The notes below the pieces were generated by a model, which did no database searches, was not told where the DNA came from, and worked only from the letters and a program-made list of their open reading frames with translations. Shown here piece after piece: positions 20,116 through 29,892 of a stretch of 64,000 bases of DNA. The stretch lies in assembly GCA_012934845.2 (NCBI GenBank), contig WNNJ02002478.1, positions 62,001 through 126,000 of the forward strand. The letters run 5' to 3'. Each line of letters opens with the position of its first letter. Within the stretch, counting starts at the first letter, position 1. The DNA is from Pomphorhynchus laevis (taxonomy: Eukaryota; Acanthocephala; Palaeacanthocephala; Echinorhynchida; Pomphorhynchidae). The translations under genes were made by a program, and so were the position numbers.

Positions 20116-21178
20116 TGTTGAGATATTTCCGGACCTCTTCGACTAACTTGTATTTTAGCTGGCTACATAATAGCTTCAGCTATCAGGTCGCATTACGACA
20201 GAAAGCATGCTGTCCAGACAACTCCACAGGGCGGGACTCATCAGTGGACGTCCCTGTATCATCGTTGTTTCGTCCCTCCGCATGCACTATATTGACGATA
20301 AACATTTTGGTCCTCCATCAGATTGAAATGATGCATTGAAATAGTCTTGGTAGTCGGTTGAATTTTATTTTGTTGAGATATTTCCGGACCTCTTCGACTA
20401 ACTTGTATTTTAGCTGGCTACATAATAGCTTCAGCTATCAGCTCGCATTACGACAGAAAGCATGCTGTCCAGACAACTCCACAGGGCGGGACTCATCAGT
20501 GGACGTCCCTGTATCATCGTTGTTTTGTCACTCAGCATGCACTATATTGACGATACAAATGGTGGTCCTCCATCAGATTGAAATGAGTCATTGAAATAGT
20601 CTTGTTGGTAGTCGGTTGAATTTCATTTTGTTGAGATATTTCCGGACCTCTTCGACTAACTTGTATTTTAGCTTGCTACATAATAGCTTCAGCTATCAGG
20701 TCGCATTATGACAGAAAGCATGCTGTTCAAACAACTCCACAGCGCGGGACTCATCTGTGGACGTCTCTGTATCATCGTTGTTTCGTCCCTCAGCATGCAC
20801 TATATTGACGATACACATGGTGGTCCTCCATCAGATTGAAATGAGTCATTGAAATAGTCTTGTTGGTAGTCGGTTGAATTTCATTTTGTTGAGATATTTC
20901 CGGACCTCTTCGACTAACTTGTATTTTAGCTGGCTACATAATAGCTTCAGCTATCATGTCGCATTACGACAGAAAGAATGCTGTCCAGACAACTCCACAG
21001 GGCGGGACTCATCAGTGGACGTCTCTGTATCATCGTTGTTTCGTCCCTCCGCATGCACTATATTGACGATAAACATTTTGGTCCTCCATCAGATTGAAAT
21101 GATGCATTGAAATCGTCTTGTTTGTAGACGGTTGAATTTCATTTTGTTGAGATATTTCCGGACCTCTGCACTAACTCT
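20116..21178. repeat. Satellite: four ~258-bp tandem units plus partial fifth
   Basis: Units start with tgttgagatatttccggacc at 20116, 20371, 20629, 20887 and 21145 (spacings 255, 258, 258, 258); the last is cut after about 35 bp. Units are very similar with a few changes. Each contains atagcttcagctat, a small hairpin. On the minus strand units 1 and 4 contain gggacgaaac and, 22-23 nt later, ctgatgagtccc, the conserved strings of a hammerhead ribozyme core with matching stem-II arms. Unit 2 has a changed GAAA arm and unit 3 a changed CTGATGA. The array is bounded by tgggaatttttatc on both sides. Confidence 0.88.
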
Positions 21179-21191
21179 GGGAATTTTTATC
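21178..21191. repeat. 14-bp direct repeat flanking the satellite, right
   Basis: Second copy of tgggaatttttatc, immediately after the truncated fifth satellite unit. Confidence 0.55.
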
Positions 21192-21775
21192 AGTCAAGTT
21201 AGATATAAATACAATATATTTTTAAAAAAGAAAAAGTTTTCTCAATTGAGCATGTACGGGCTGAGATATGGGACAGCCAAAATTTCATAAAAATATTCAT
21301 ACCTTTTTTATTTCGCATTGGGTAGTTTGGTAAACGATTAATTAATGCAGCTTGTAGCGCTACTAATTTACATAAAAATACATTGTGTTCTTTTCTATAT
21401 TCTTTTTGTGTAAAATAGCAAATTACTTTAGATTATTATGACACACTATTTTACAAACTTAATTTATACACTTGAAATTTATCAAACAATAGCCATTAAT
21501 TGGTTAAGCTATCATGAATTAAGCGGTTCATTTGACTTCAATTAAATGAACTTAATGAATTTAATTAATTAAATTTGATAAATTTAATCATGTTACTGTT
21601 GTTTGCTTTAATTAATTTTAATTCATTTAACTTTAAGAAATTAAACTTTAGCGGGTTACGGTAACCAGAAATGCAGTTGCTATTATATTTAATTGGAAGT
21701 CATAATTACATATGTTACAATTTCAACTGACGCGAAAAATAATTTTACAATATCAAAGCTACTATATATTTATAT
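21192..21775. other. AT-rich spacer downstream of the reductase homologue
   Basis: Rich in ttaatt/aattaa runs. No gene recognised. Confidence 0.5.
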
Positions 21776-21781
21776 TTTATT
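21776..21781 (-). terminator. Candidate polyadenylation signal for the reductase homologue
   Basis: AATAAA on the minus strand about 13 nt after the stop codon. Plausible by position, weak by itself in such AT-rich sequence. Confidence 0.4.
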
Positions 21782-21793
21782 TTAATAAGAAAA

Positions 21794-24088
21794 TTACATC
21801 TTAGTTTTAAGTCTGGTCATTCCGGTTTTTAATCCCTTTTTCCAAGCGTAAAAATGCATGCTTGATATTTTTGCATAGCTGGTATCTTTAATATAAATCG
21901 TTATTGACTGGCTTTGGTCGATGAAAGGTGCCCGATCAGCAGCCATGTCAATTATTGATTTCTGAGATATCTCCCAACAAGTCTTATACACGGCTCTAAT
22001 ATCTTTGGGAATACTGGAAATTGATTGAATCGAACCATTTGCGGCAAGAATCTGTCGTTTAACATCATCGTTCCAGCACGCACTTTTTCTCATTTCGTTT
22101 ACAAGGAAACTATTAATTACGTTCAAATTATTCGAGTTTAACTGACCGCGGTTTAACATACTTTCATATGGATCTACACCAGCAGAGTTACCTAATATTT
22201 TAGATGTCATACTGGTTGGACTTATAGCAATTAAAACACTATTTCGAATACCGAATGATTTTATATTTTCTCTAAGCACTTTCCAATCATATTCACAAAT
22301 TGGCGATACGTTCCATAGATCGAATTGTAAAAACCCTTTAGATAATGGCGATCCTTGATAGGTTTCGTATGGCCCATTAGCTTTTGCAAGCTCACATGAA
22401 GATCTAAGTGCTCCATAATAAATTGTTTCAAAAATCATCTTATTTAGATTCTTCGCATCTTCTGAGTCAAATGGATATCGCATTTTGGCGAATACATCTG
22501 CTAGGCCTTGGACACCGATTCCGATAGGTCTGTGTCGAAATGCGGATGACTTTGCTTCCTCAAGACAGTATCCACTAGAATCTATAATTTTGTTAAGATT
22601 ATTTACTATCGCACCAGTAACCTTAATTAATTCTTCAAAATCAAATATATACACACCATTATCCTTATCGTCGTTGTTGTGAGTGGTGGTCGACTGTGCG
22701 GTATCTGATTGTTTCACCACAAATTTCGGTAAAGCTATAGATGCTAAATGACCAACACCGATCTCTTGATCTGATGAATACTGCATAAGCTCACCGTATA
22801 AGCTAGACGATTTTATAGGTCCTATATTTTGTTGATTGCTATGAGCATTGCATGAATCTTTATATGCCATTAGTGGTGATCCCGTTTCAATCTGTGATTC
22901 GACAATAAGATACCATAACCGTTGTGCTTGAATAACTTTTCTTCCCTTTCCCTCATTTTCATATCGCTCATACAGTTGTTTAAATTCATCACCATGAGTA
23001 TTTTCCAAACCAGGGCAGTCTCGAGGACACATCAAAGTCCAGTCTTGACCCGACTCAACACGTTGCATGAACAAATCGGGAACCCAAATGGCATAAGATA
23101 AATCCCTAGCACGTAGCTCTTCAGCACCGTAATTTCTATTAAGACCAACATATTCCAATATATCTGGGTGCCATGGCTCAATGTATATACATATTGCACC
23201 TGGCCTTCTAGCCGAGATAAGATCTGTATACTTGATTGTGGAATTATAGACTCGAAGCATTGGCACTATTCCTGTTGACTCTCCATTTGTGCCAACAATT
23301 GGACTGCCCTTACAGCGAATGCAATGAATATTCAATCCTAGACCACCGGATTCCTTCATTATCTCAGCACATTGTGCCAAAGTATTGTATATTCCAATTA
23401 TACTGTCATCTTGCATACTTACCAGGTAAGAATTGGCTAAGGAACCATCGCATTTACCAGCATTATACAAAGTTGAGGTTCCATGTATAAACCAATGACC
23501 AGACATATAGTTATATGTCTCAATTGCTGCATCGATGTCGTGCAGATGAATGGCAAGTGCTACACGCAGAAACATATGTTGTGGCCTTTCTACCACTTTG
23601 CCGTTAATTTTAGTTAAATAGGCACTTTCTATATACTTAAAACCGCAATAAGTAAAAAGATAGTCACGATCGTGGACAATGCATGAATTAAGCTTATTAG
23701 CGTTATCCATTACTATACGATGCATATCTTTAGAAATTAGACGTAACTGTATTCCATCTGTTTTTGCATTCGCAATTTTATCAATTACTGAACTGAACAT
23801 TTTTTCTGTATCTTTATGAAGATTAGATACTACAATCCTAGCTGCCAACCTAATGTAATCTTCGTGCACATTAAACATCGAAGCGGCTGTGTCTGCCGTT
23901 AAATTGTCCAAATCAGTAGTGGATATTCCAGGGAAAAGGTTACCAACGACCTTCATCGTAATTGAAGCAGGATCGACGAATTCCATATTGAGATTATAAC
24001 ATAATTTCGAAATTCTTGATGTAATCTTATCAAACATAACATTCTGTGGCTTTCCATCCCTCTTGACTACATGCAACATTGCAGGCAT
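21794..24088 (-). CDS. Catalytically dead ribonucleotide reductase large-subunit homologue (RRM1-like)
   Basis: Full-frame 764-residue homologue of class Ia ribonucleotide reductase R1, which reduces NDPs to dNDPs with the R2 radical subunit. Regulatory parts are kept: ATP cone (VVKRDG at 7-12, FDKITSRI, D61 equivalent to human D57, NLHKDT) and specificity site (DDSIIGIYNTL, CIRCKGSPIVGTNG). The barrel motifs RPIGIGVQGLADVFAKMRYP and SMHFYAWKKGLKTGM are also kept. Every catalytic position known from human R1 except the glutamate is changed: C218 is S220, N427 is S429, C429 (thiyl radical) is Y431, C444 is G446; E431 stays as E433. Radical-transfer tyrosines Y737/Y738 are T758/R759, and the C-terminal CxxC tail is missing. 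Loop 2 Gln288 is Leu290. No introns. M4 matches the usual R1 start; M1 is the first ATG. The frame has no stop, so it is more likely a pseudoenzyme or regulatory paralogue than a pseudogene. Confidence 0.93.
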   Translation of the reverse strand: MPAMLHVVKRDGKPQNVMFDKITSRISKLCYNLNMEFVDPASITMKVVGNLFPGISTTDLDNLTADTAASMFNVHEDYIRLAARIVVSNLHKDTEKMFSSVIDKIANAKTDGIQLRLISKDMHRIVMDNANKLNSCIVHDRDYLFTYCGFKYIESAYLTKINGKVVERPQHMFLRVALAIHLHDIDAAIETYNYMSGHWFIHGTSTLYNAGKCDGSLANSYLVSMQDDSIIGIYNTLAQCAEIMKESGGLGLNIHCIRCKGSPIVGTNGESTGIVPMLRVYNSTIKYTDLISARRPGAICIYIEPWHPDILEYVGLNRNYGAEELRARDLSYAIWVPDLFMQRVESGQDWTLMCPRDCPGLENTHGDEFKQLYERYENEGKGRKVIQAQRLWYLIVESQIETGSPLMAYKDSCNAHSNQQNIGPIKSSSLYGELMQYSSDQEIGVGHLASIALPKFVVKQSDTAQSTTTHNNDDKDNGVYIFDFEELIKVTGAIVNNLNKIIDSSGYCLEEAKSSAFRHRPIGIGVQGLADVFAKMRYPFDSEDAKNLNKMIFETIYYGALRSSCELAKANGPYETYQGSPLSKGFLQFDLWNVSPICEYDWKVLRENIKSFGIRNSVLIAISPTSMTSKILGNSAGVDPYESMLNRGQLNSNNLNVINSFLVNEMRKSACWNDDVKRQILAANGSIQSISSIPKDIRAVYKTCWEISQKSIIDMAADRAPFIDQSQSITIYIKDTSYAKISSMHFYAWKKGLKTGMTRLKTKM

Positions 24089-24659
24089 ATTGTATAAATT
24101 TCAAATAAGCTGCGCACCAGATACTTTCCTTATCATCGTCGTAATTTGTTTGCCCTTACATGGTAGTTTCTTGATTTACACGAAAGAACTTCAAGGTTGA
24201 GCGCTTGTTTTTAAAACTGAATATCCATTTTAACATAACATTCAAGTGAACATCATAAATCGGATGATGCGCATTAACTATACGAGAGTAGCCAATTAAA
24301 TGAGCTAAATTTGTGAAATTTTAGTACAAATAAATTTTGTGTTAATTTATTAATTAATTTCGAGATACATTTAGTAATAATATGATTTAATGTTGTTTCG
24401 TGTATACTTTAAAACATGTCAAAGTTACAATTAGATTTCAATTGTAATTTGTTAATAATTAAATGTTTTGACGATGAAAAAATTATTTGAAATGTTGCAA
24501 CAAATCGCGATAACTACAATCGCTAAGCTAATACAATAAAAAATTATCATTAAACGATGTCCGTGTGAAACAGGGGAACATTTTAAAATAAAATATTCTC
24601 AACTATACGCTATTCAAGCAATTATAGCAACTTTAATCAACTTATATTAACAGTATAAT
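24089..24659. other. Upstream region of the reductase homologue
   Basis: AT-rich; presumably holds its promoter, but no specific element can be pointed to. No coding sequence recognised. Confidence 0.5.
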
Positions 24660-25075
24660 CCGCCGTATCCACATGCCTTGTCCAACTCGCGTGGTTCATC
24701 ATCCACATCCGCATCAAATTCCGCCTTCTCGTAACTTTTGGTCTCATCGCTGTCGGATCCCCGTCGTTCATCAACCTTCCTTTCTTAGAGGACACTCGTC
24801 CCACCTCGCTATCGTTGCGTTCCCGTCATACCCTCTTACTCCACGTTCCCAATTACTCCAACAACTATGGTCTCCAATCCTTCCTCGTCGCCACCTCACT
24901 CGCCTGGAATCAACTCCCTCTCGTCGTCTGCCTCGCTCCCTCCTTTATCACATTCGAACACCTCCTCCGTACACACCTTCTCGACACATGATTTACATTT
25001 TTGTGTTGTTGTGGTCATGTAAGCGTGCGCTTGCACGCATTTGGCACGTTAAAATAAATCTTTTTAACATATACT
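24660..25075 (+). mobile_element. L2/CR1-like LINE 3'-end fragment
   Basis: Carries the last part of ORF2 of the A/C family, in broken frame, for example HVPNYSNNYGLQSFLVATSL and APSFITFEHLLRTHLLDT, followed by the conserved tail gtaagcgtgcgcttgcacgc and gcacgttaaaataaat. 5' truncated. Confidence 0.85.
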
Positions 25076-25420
25076 TAGAAGAATGTACTACCTTGGTTTG
25101 ATTATATCAACAATTCTCTTATTCCCTCAAATTAAATATCCACTTCATATCATCAAATAAATCTTGCTCAAATCCCATGAACAAGTGTTAACAGTTACAG
25201 ATAAAGATAGGCGACTAAAATTTAGAGATTATTGATAATTATTTTTATAAGCGAAGGATATCTGTTTCTGGCATATATTCCCGGGTTTTAAATTTACAAT
25301 CATGAATCCCTAAAAATATCATTTGTCTATATACCTGTCGTTGTAAGCATTTGTACTACAAATGTGCGACACATTTCGATTCAAAAACGGTATCATCAAT
25401 AACGGAAAAGCGTTTGGCCA
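25076..25420. other. AT-rich spacer
   Basis: Nothing recognised between the LINE fragment and the local duplication that follows. Confidence 0.5.
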
Positions 25421-25665
25421 TTAAATCAATGATCACCCCTGATGACGCAAATTTTAACCCTCCCGTAAAAATATTTATAGGTATGTTAAAGCGCATCAAC
25501 TTTTGTTATGATAAATAGCTCGTTGAATATATAGCTCATTGATAAATAGCTCATGTGCGCATTAAATCAATTATCACCCCTGGTGACGTAAATTTTAACC
25601 CTCCCGTAAATATTTATGGGTATGTTAAAGCGCATCAGCTTTCGATATGATAAATAGCTCATTGA
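25421..25665. repeat. Local tandem duplication, period about 141 bp
   Basis: The stretch beginning ttaaatcaatgatcacccct at 25421 recurs at 25562 with scattered differences over about 100 bp, both ending in tatgataaatagctc. No coding content. Confidence 0.75.
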
Positions 25666-25724
25666 TCTCCGTATCTGTATTTATCTAGCTATATTTTAAC
25701 AAATGTAGTTAGATGAATTAGTTT

Positions 25725-25766
25725 CTTTAATACTTATCTCAGGTATCTAGTGGTATCTGATATATA
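25725..25766. repeat. Short dispersed repeat beside LINE A
   Basis: tttctttaatacttatctca and what follows (ggtatctagtggtatctga) recur with few changes at 30344-30388 beside the 3' end of LINE B. Either both LINEs entered copies of one repeat, or the flanks were duplicated together. Confidence 0.65.
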
Positions 25767-25841
25767 AAAAAGGATTTATTTTAACGTGGCAAATGCGTGC
25801 CAGCGCACGCTTACATGACCACAACAAAACAAGACTGTGAA

Positions 25842-28739
25842 TCAGGTGTCGAGAAGGTGTGAACGGAGGAGGTGTTTGAATGTGATAAAGGAGGGAGCGC
25901 GGGGGATGTAGAGAGGGAGTTGATTCCAGGCGAGTGAGGCGGCGACGAGGAAGGATCGGAGACCGTAGTTGTTGGAGTAATTAGGAACGTGGAGTAAGAG
26001 GGTATTACAGGAACGAAGCGATAGCGAGGTGGGGCGAGTATCGTCTAAGAAATGAAGGTTGATGAACGATGGGGAGCCGACAGCGATGAGACGAAAAGTA
26101 ACGAGAAGAAGGCGGAGTTTGATGCGGATGTGGATGGTGGGCCAGGAGAGTTGGGCAAAATATGTGGATGTGTGGTCGAAGCGACGGAGACGAAAGAGCA
26201 CTCGAACGGCGGTGTTGATTATTCGTTGTAGGGGTAGGATGATGGATTTTGGAGAATTGGCGAAAAGGCTAAGGCAGTAATCGATTTTAGGGAAAAGAAG
26301 CGATGAAAGAAGAGACATACAAGAACGGAAGTCGATAAGGGGGCGGATACGGCGGATGTCACGAAGAATTAAGTTAGACGAGCGGACCTTGTCACGGACG
26401 AAGGGTTTAAGGGAAAGGTGATCATCGAAATGGAAGCCTAAGAAAGTGAGATTGTGGACTATAGGGATGATCGATGAGGCAAAAGATACAATGGGAGGAG
26501 ATATGTTTGGTTTACGGGAAAGGATCCACATTATTTTGGACTTTTCGGCGTTTAGAACGAGATGGAGATTGGAGAGACGTTTGTAGATAGAAGAAAGACA
26601 GTTGGAGGCAGAAATGCCGATATCGTGTATGCGATGTGCGGGTGCATGAACATAGATTAGAATGTCATCGGCGTATTGCATGACGTTAAAGGAGTAAGGT
26701 TTGATAAATGGAGAGAGATCGCCAAGCAAAAGAGAGAAAAGCAGGGGACCTAGGACTGAACCTTGTGGAACCCCGCAAAAAATAGGGATGGGAGGGGAGG
26801 ATGATGAATTAGAACAGACGCGAAAGGAACGGTCGGATAGATATGAGGCGAACCATGCTACGGAGGAGGAAGAAAAGCCGTAATCATAACGAAGGCGAGA
26901 AAGGAGGACGGAGTGGTCGACAATGTCGAATGCGGAGGAGATGTCGAGGGAGATGAGAACACTATATAGAGCCTTGTCTCGAGAAATGAGTAAGTCGTTG
27001 TACACTTTTATGCATGCGATTTCTGTCGAGTGATTAGAGCGGAAAGCGGATTGGAAAGGAGGGTACAGATTGGATGAGGAGAGATAAGCGTTGATTTGTA
27101 TTAAGATGAGGCGTTCTAAGAGCTTAGAAAGAGTAGGGAGTAGTGAAATGGGGCGATAGCTAGAAGGAAGGGAGGGGTCGAGCGATTGTTTCTTAAGGAG
27201 GGGACGAACGATTGCGGATTTCCAGTGTGAAGGGAAGATACGACTGCGGATGGACGAGTTAAACAAGGTTGTGAGAAATGGGGATATCGATGAGCATATA
27301 GATTTTAATATGTGGGTAGGCAGGGGATCGGCAGGTGAGGTTTTGTTGGGCAAGGACATGAGGACAGATGATACTTCTGTAGGTGATACAGGGAGAAGAT
27401 GAAAGAGTTCCGGAAGGATGAGTGTAGACTGGGCAGATTGGGATAGCATGGAGACCGGGGTGTGAGAGAGCAGCGTGGATACTTTAGTCTGGAGAAATGA
27501 CGAATAATCATTAGCATTGATGTTGCAAGGCGTAGAGGAACGAGCCAGGATTGAGTTAAAAGTATGCCAGAGAGTCTTAGAGTTGAATGAAGTGATGATT
27601 TTATGCTGCCAGAAGGAGTTGCATTTGGTACGTAGTAGGTGGAGATGAGACCGGCGAAGAGCAAGATAGGAATCACGGAAAGACGGAGTGATCGAGCGGA
27701 AATCGCGTCTGAGAGAGCGGTGATAGACTCGAAAAGCATGGCGGAGTCGACGCTTTGAGAGTAGGCATTGGATGTCAAACCATGGGGCACGGTGCAAGCG
27801 ACGGTGTGGGTGAGATTTGAAGGGCAAGAGAATATCGAGAGTGGATGTGAGTTCAGAGTCGAAAAGAAAGGCGAGATCGTGTGGAGATGAATATATTATT
27901 GTGGGTAATGATAGAGACGATTTGAGTAAGGCAGAGCGGAGAAGGGAGAGGTCAAGATTTCTCCAAGGGCGACGTAGGATTGTAGGTGTGTGAGGAGGGG
28001 TGTGGTTGCGAGCGAGATCAAGGGTGATAAGAAAGTGATCGGATAGACCAGGATCAGATATGGACAGTGAGGTGTAGGCAGCAAAATGATCGGGGACAGC
28101 GATGATGTCGAGTGCCCCACCAAGTATATGTGTGGGGGCAGTGGAGATTAGTTTGTAATTGTAGTTGGATAGAATGTTGATGAAGCGGATGGAATCTGTG
28201 GAAGAGGGGCGGTCTAGGCGGATATTGAAGTCGCCTAGAACGAGTGAAGGGATTGAGGACAAAGAACAATGAGAAAGGAGGTCAGCGAGTTCGGTAAAAA
28301 ATAAGGCTGTAGGAGCTGATGAACCAGGACGGTATACAATGGCGAGATCTAGAGTGATCGGGTTAGAATAACGACAAGTGAGCAATTCAAAAGAGCAAGG
28401 ACTGAAAGGGGTATTGATTTTGCGAAGATACGCTGGGTGACGCGCGAATGCGACGATGCCGCCATGATTAGAGGATTTAGAAGGGCATGAGCTGAGGGGG
28501 CGAGCGGATTCGACTAGGGAGCAACCGGCAGAGAGCAGACGGCGAATGGAAAGGTCGTCGGAGTCTGAGTGCCAGGATTCGGTGAGGCAGAAGAGATCGA
28601 TGGATTGCTTGGTGAATAGGTTGAGGATAAGATCGGATTTATTGAGAATAGATCTAGTGTTGAGGAGACCGAGGCGGAAACCGTGTGCTGTGGCGAAAGA
28701 GTCTAGTGGAGAAGACACATAGGAGAGATGGAGCGCCAT
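25842..28739 (-). CDS. LINE A ORF2: APE endonuclease + reverse transcriptase, intact
   Basis: 965 residues. Endonuclease motifs: NTRS 27-30, LTESWH 52-57 (catalytic Glu), VYRPG 135-139, GDFN 169-172, SDH 233-235. Reverse transcriptase: SSYRPISLLPTLSKLLER, SLDISSAFDIVDHSVLL, GVPQGSVLGPLLF near 655 and MQYADDILIY near 690 with the catalytic Asp pair. No RNase H or integrase, as usual for L2/CR1-type LINEs that use target-primed reverse transcription. The ATG lies inside ORF1 in the -1 frame, suggesting coupled translation. An intact frame means the copy could still encode active enzyme. Confidence 0.92.
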   Translation of the reverse strand: MALHLSYVSSPLDSFATAHGFRLGLLNTRSILNKSDLILNLFTKQSIDLFCLTESWHSDSDDLSIRRLLSAGCSLVESARPLSSCPSKSSNHGGIVAFARHPAYLRKINTPFSPCSFELLTCRYSNPITLDLAIVYRPGSSAPTALFFTELADLLSHCSLSSIPSLVLGDFNIRLDRPSSTDSIRFINILSNYNYKLISTAPTHILGGALDIIAVPDHFAAYTSLSISDPGLSDHFLITLDLARNHTPPHTPTILRRPWRNLDLSLLRSALLKSSLSLPTIIYSSPHDLAFLFDSELTSTLDILLPFKSHPHRRLHRAPWFDIQCLLSKRRLRHAFRVYHRSLRRDFRSITPSFRDSYLALRRSHLHLLRTKCNSFWQHKIITSFNSKTLWHTFNSILARSSTPCNINANDYSSFLQTKVSTLLSHTPVSMLSQSAQSTLILPELFHLLPVSPTEVSSVLMSLPNKTSPADPLPTHILKSICSSISPFLTTLFNSSIRSRIFPSHWKSAIVRPLLKKQSLDPSLPSSYRPISLLPTLSKLLERLILIQINAYLSSSNLYPPFQSAFRSNHSTEIACIKVYNDLLISRDKALYSVLISLDISSAFDIVDHSVLLSRLRYDYGFSSSSVAWFASYLSDRSFRVCSNSSSSPPIPIFCGVPQGSVLGPLLFSLLLGDLSPFIKPYSFNVMQYADDILIYVHAPAHRIHDIGISASNCLSSIYKRLSNLHLVLNAEKSKIMWILSRKPNISPPIVSFASSIIPIVHNLTFLGFHFDDHLSLKPFVRDKVRSSNLILRDIRRIRPLIDFRSCMSLLSSLLFPKIDYCLSLFANSPKSIILPLQRIINTAVRVLFRLRRFDHTSTYFAQLSWPTIHIRIKLRLLLVTFRLIAVGSPSFINLHFLDDTRPTSLSLRSCNTLLLHVPNYSNNYGLRSFLVAASLAWNQLPLYIPRAPSFITFKHLLRSHLLDT

Positions 28740-29729
28740 CGAATTTTTGGACGGGTGTGGACAACTTGAAAATTTCCGTCTATGTTTCGGATGGCGAGTG
28801 ATGTTTCGCCGTTTTCCTCGCGACGGCGTTTTTCGATGCGGGCTGAAGAGATTTGAGCGATTTCAGAAGGGGCGCGATCGGGGAAAATTCGAGTGGTTGA
28901 AGATGACATGAGTTTGAATCGTTGAGAGAGGACAGAAGACGCGTGAGAGCGATGCTTAAAAACAATTTTTAGGAGAGGGTGCTGGGAAGGATTAGATTGA
29001 GAATATTTGTTTAGACGGATGAATGCGACAGGAGAAATGTCCTTGAAAAAGGATGGTTTATCCGCAGGAACAATGGACGAGAGGATGGATCTGAAGACGG
29101 AAACATCGTGGTCCAGACGTGCTTGTGGAGATAAGGAGTTAGAAGGCGTGATATTAGTAACAATGACGCAACGATCGCGAGAAGCAAAGCGCTTCCGTAA
29201 AGGAGGACGACTGACGTGAGTAGGCGAGATCACGATAGAAGAACTGGCAGTTGATGATTTGGAGGGATTTGGTTTGACGACGGGAGACATAGAGGATAAT
29301 GATAATAAAGAGGGTGTCAAGCGATGTGAGGAAAGGTTATGAGTGGAAGGATAGTGGAGGTTGGTAGAGGTGATTTTGATTGATGGATGCAAGTTATTGA
29401 GAAACGAGACGGGAAGGACGGGACGTGGGGTGTCGGGGAGTGAAGATGACATGGAATGGGAAGTGTATATGGTGGCAGGGTCGGTGGGTGGAGAAAGGAC
29501 ATTAGAAACGACGGGGGTAGTTTGAGTTGACGTGTTGGATGTTGATATGTTCTTATTGAAGAGGTTGCGGATTAGTTTGTTGGCAAAAAAAACCACATTG
29601 TAAGTCTTCTTTAGCCTTATTCTTGTCGCAGGTGATTGTTGTCCAGACGCTGCAGTCGTGTATCGAGCACTGTACTAGCAGTTGTCCATAGTTGGTGTCG
29701 GTCTTAGTTGTTTTCTTACGTCCTCCCAT
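28703..29729 (-). CDS. LINE A ORF1 (RNA-binding protein), frame interrupted
   Basis: Starts at 29729 (MGGRKKTTKTDTNYGQ) with a small Cys motif (VQCSIHDCSVW ... CGF), then changes frame at an 8-T run (29585-29592) and continues to 28703. The C-terminal half holds the usual LINE ORF1 domain: RDRCVIVTNITP, LLKIVFKHRSHASSVLSQRF, IFPDRAPSEIAQISSARIEK. The N-terminal third differs from LINE C although the rest is nearly the same. A 1-nt indel or a slippage site would both explain the T run. Confidence 0.8.
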
Positions 29730-29736
29730 AAACGAT

Positions 29737-29840
29737 GGTTGCCGTCGATGGTTGTCGTCGATTGTTGTCGTCGATGGTTGTCGTCGATGGTTGTCGTCGA
29801 TGGTTGTCGTCGATGGTTGTCGTCGATGGTTGTCGTCGAT
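29737..29840. repeat. 13-bp tandem repeat in LINE A 5' leader
   Basis: Eight units of ggttgtcgtcgat (one ggttgccgtcgat, one tgttgtcgtcgat) lie directly before the ORF1 start codon on the minus strand. LINE D has a comparable short-repeat leader with different sequence. Confidence 0.9.
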
Positions 29841-29892
29841 GTATATGTATTTACTTTAGATTGTATGTTATTTTATCTCAAACTTTTTTTAA

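Noticed and set aside
20085-21110. A family of ~80-residue proteins encoded by the satellite
   Set aside because: The repeated frames simply follow the tandem unit, end at different points, have no similarity to known proteins and show no coding-type substitution pattern by eye.
20116-21178. CRISPR-like array
   Set aside because: Units are contiguous ~258-bp tandem repeats without unique spacers, in animal DNA.
22485-23490. Plus-strand frames opposite the reductase homologue
   Set aside because: Antisense shadows of the long conserved minus-strand frame, with no similarity of their own.
21794-24088. Calling the reductase homologue a functional RRM1
   Set aside because: Overall similarity is strong, but all catalytic cysteines and radical-transfer tyrosines are replaced, so enzymatic activity is not credible.
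26059-26883. Arg/Glu-rich plus-strand frames within LINE A
   Set aside because: They are the antisense of the intact ORF2; composition explains their openness.
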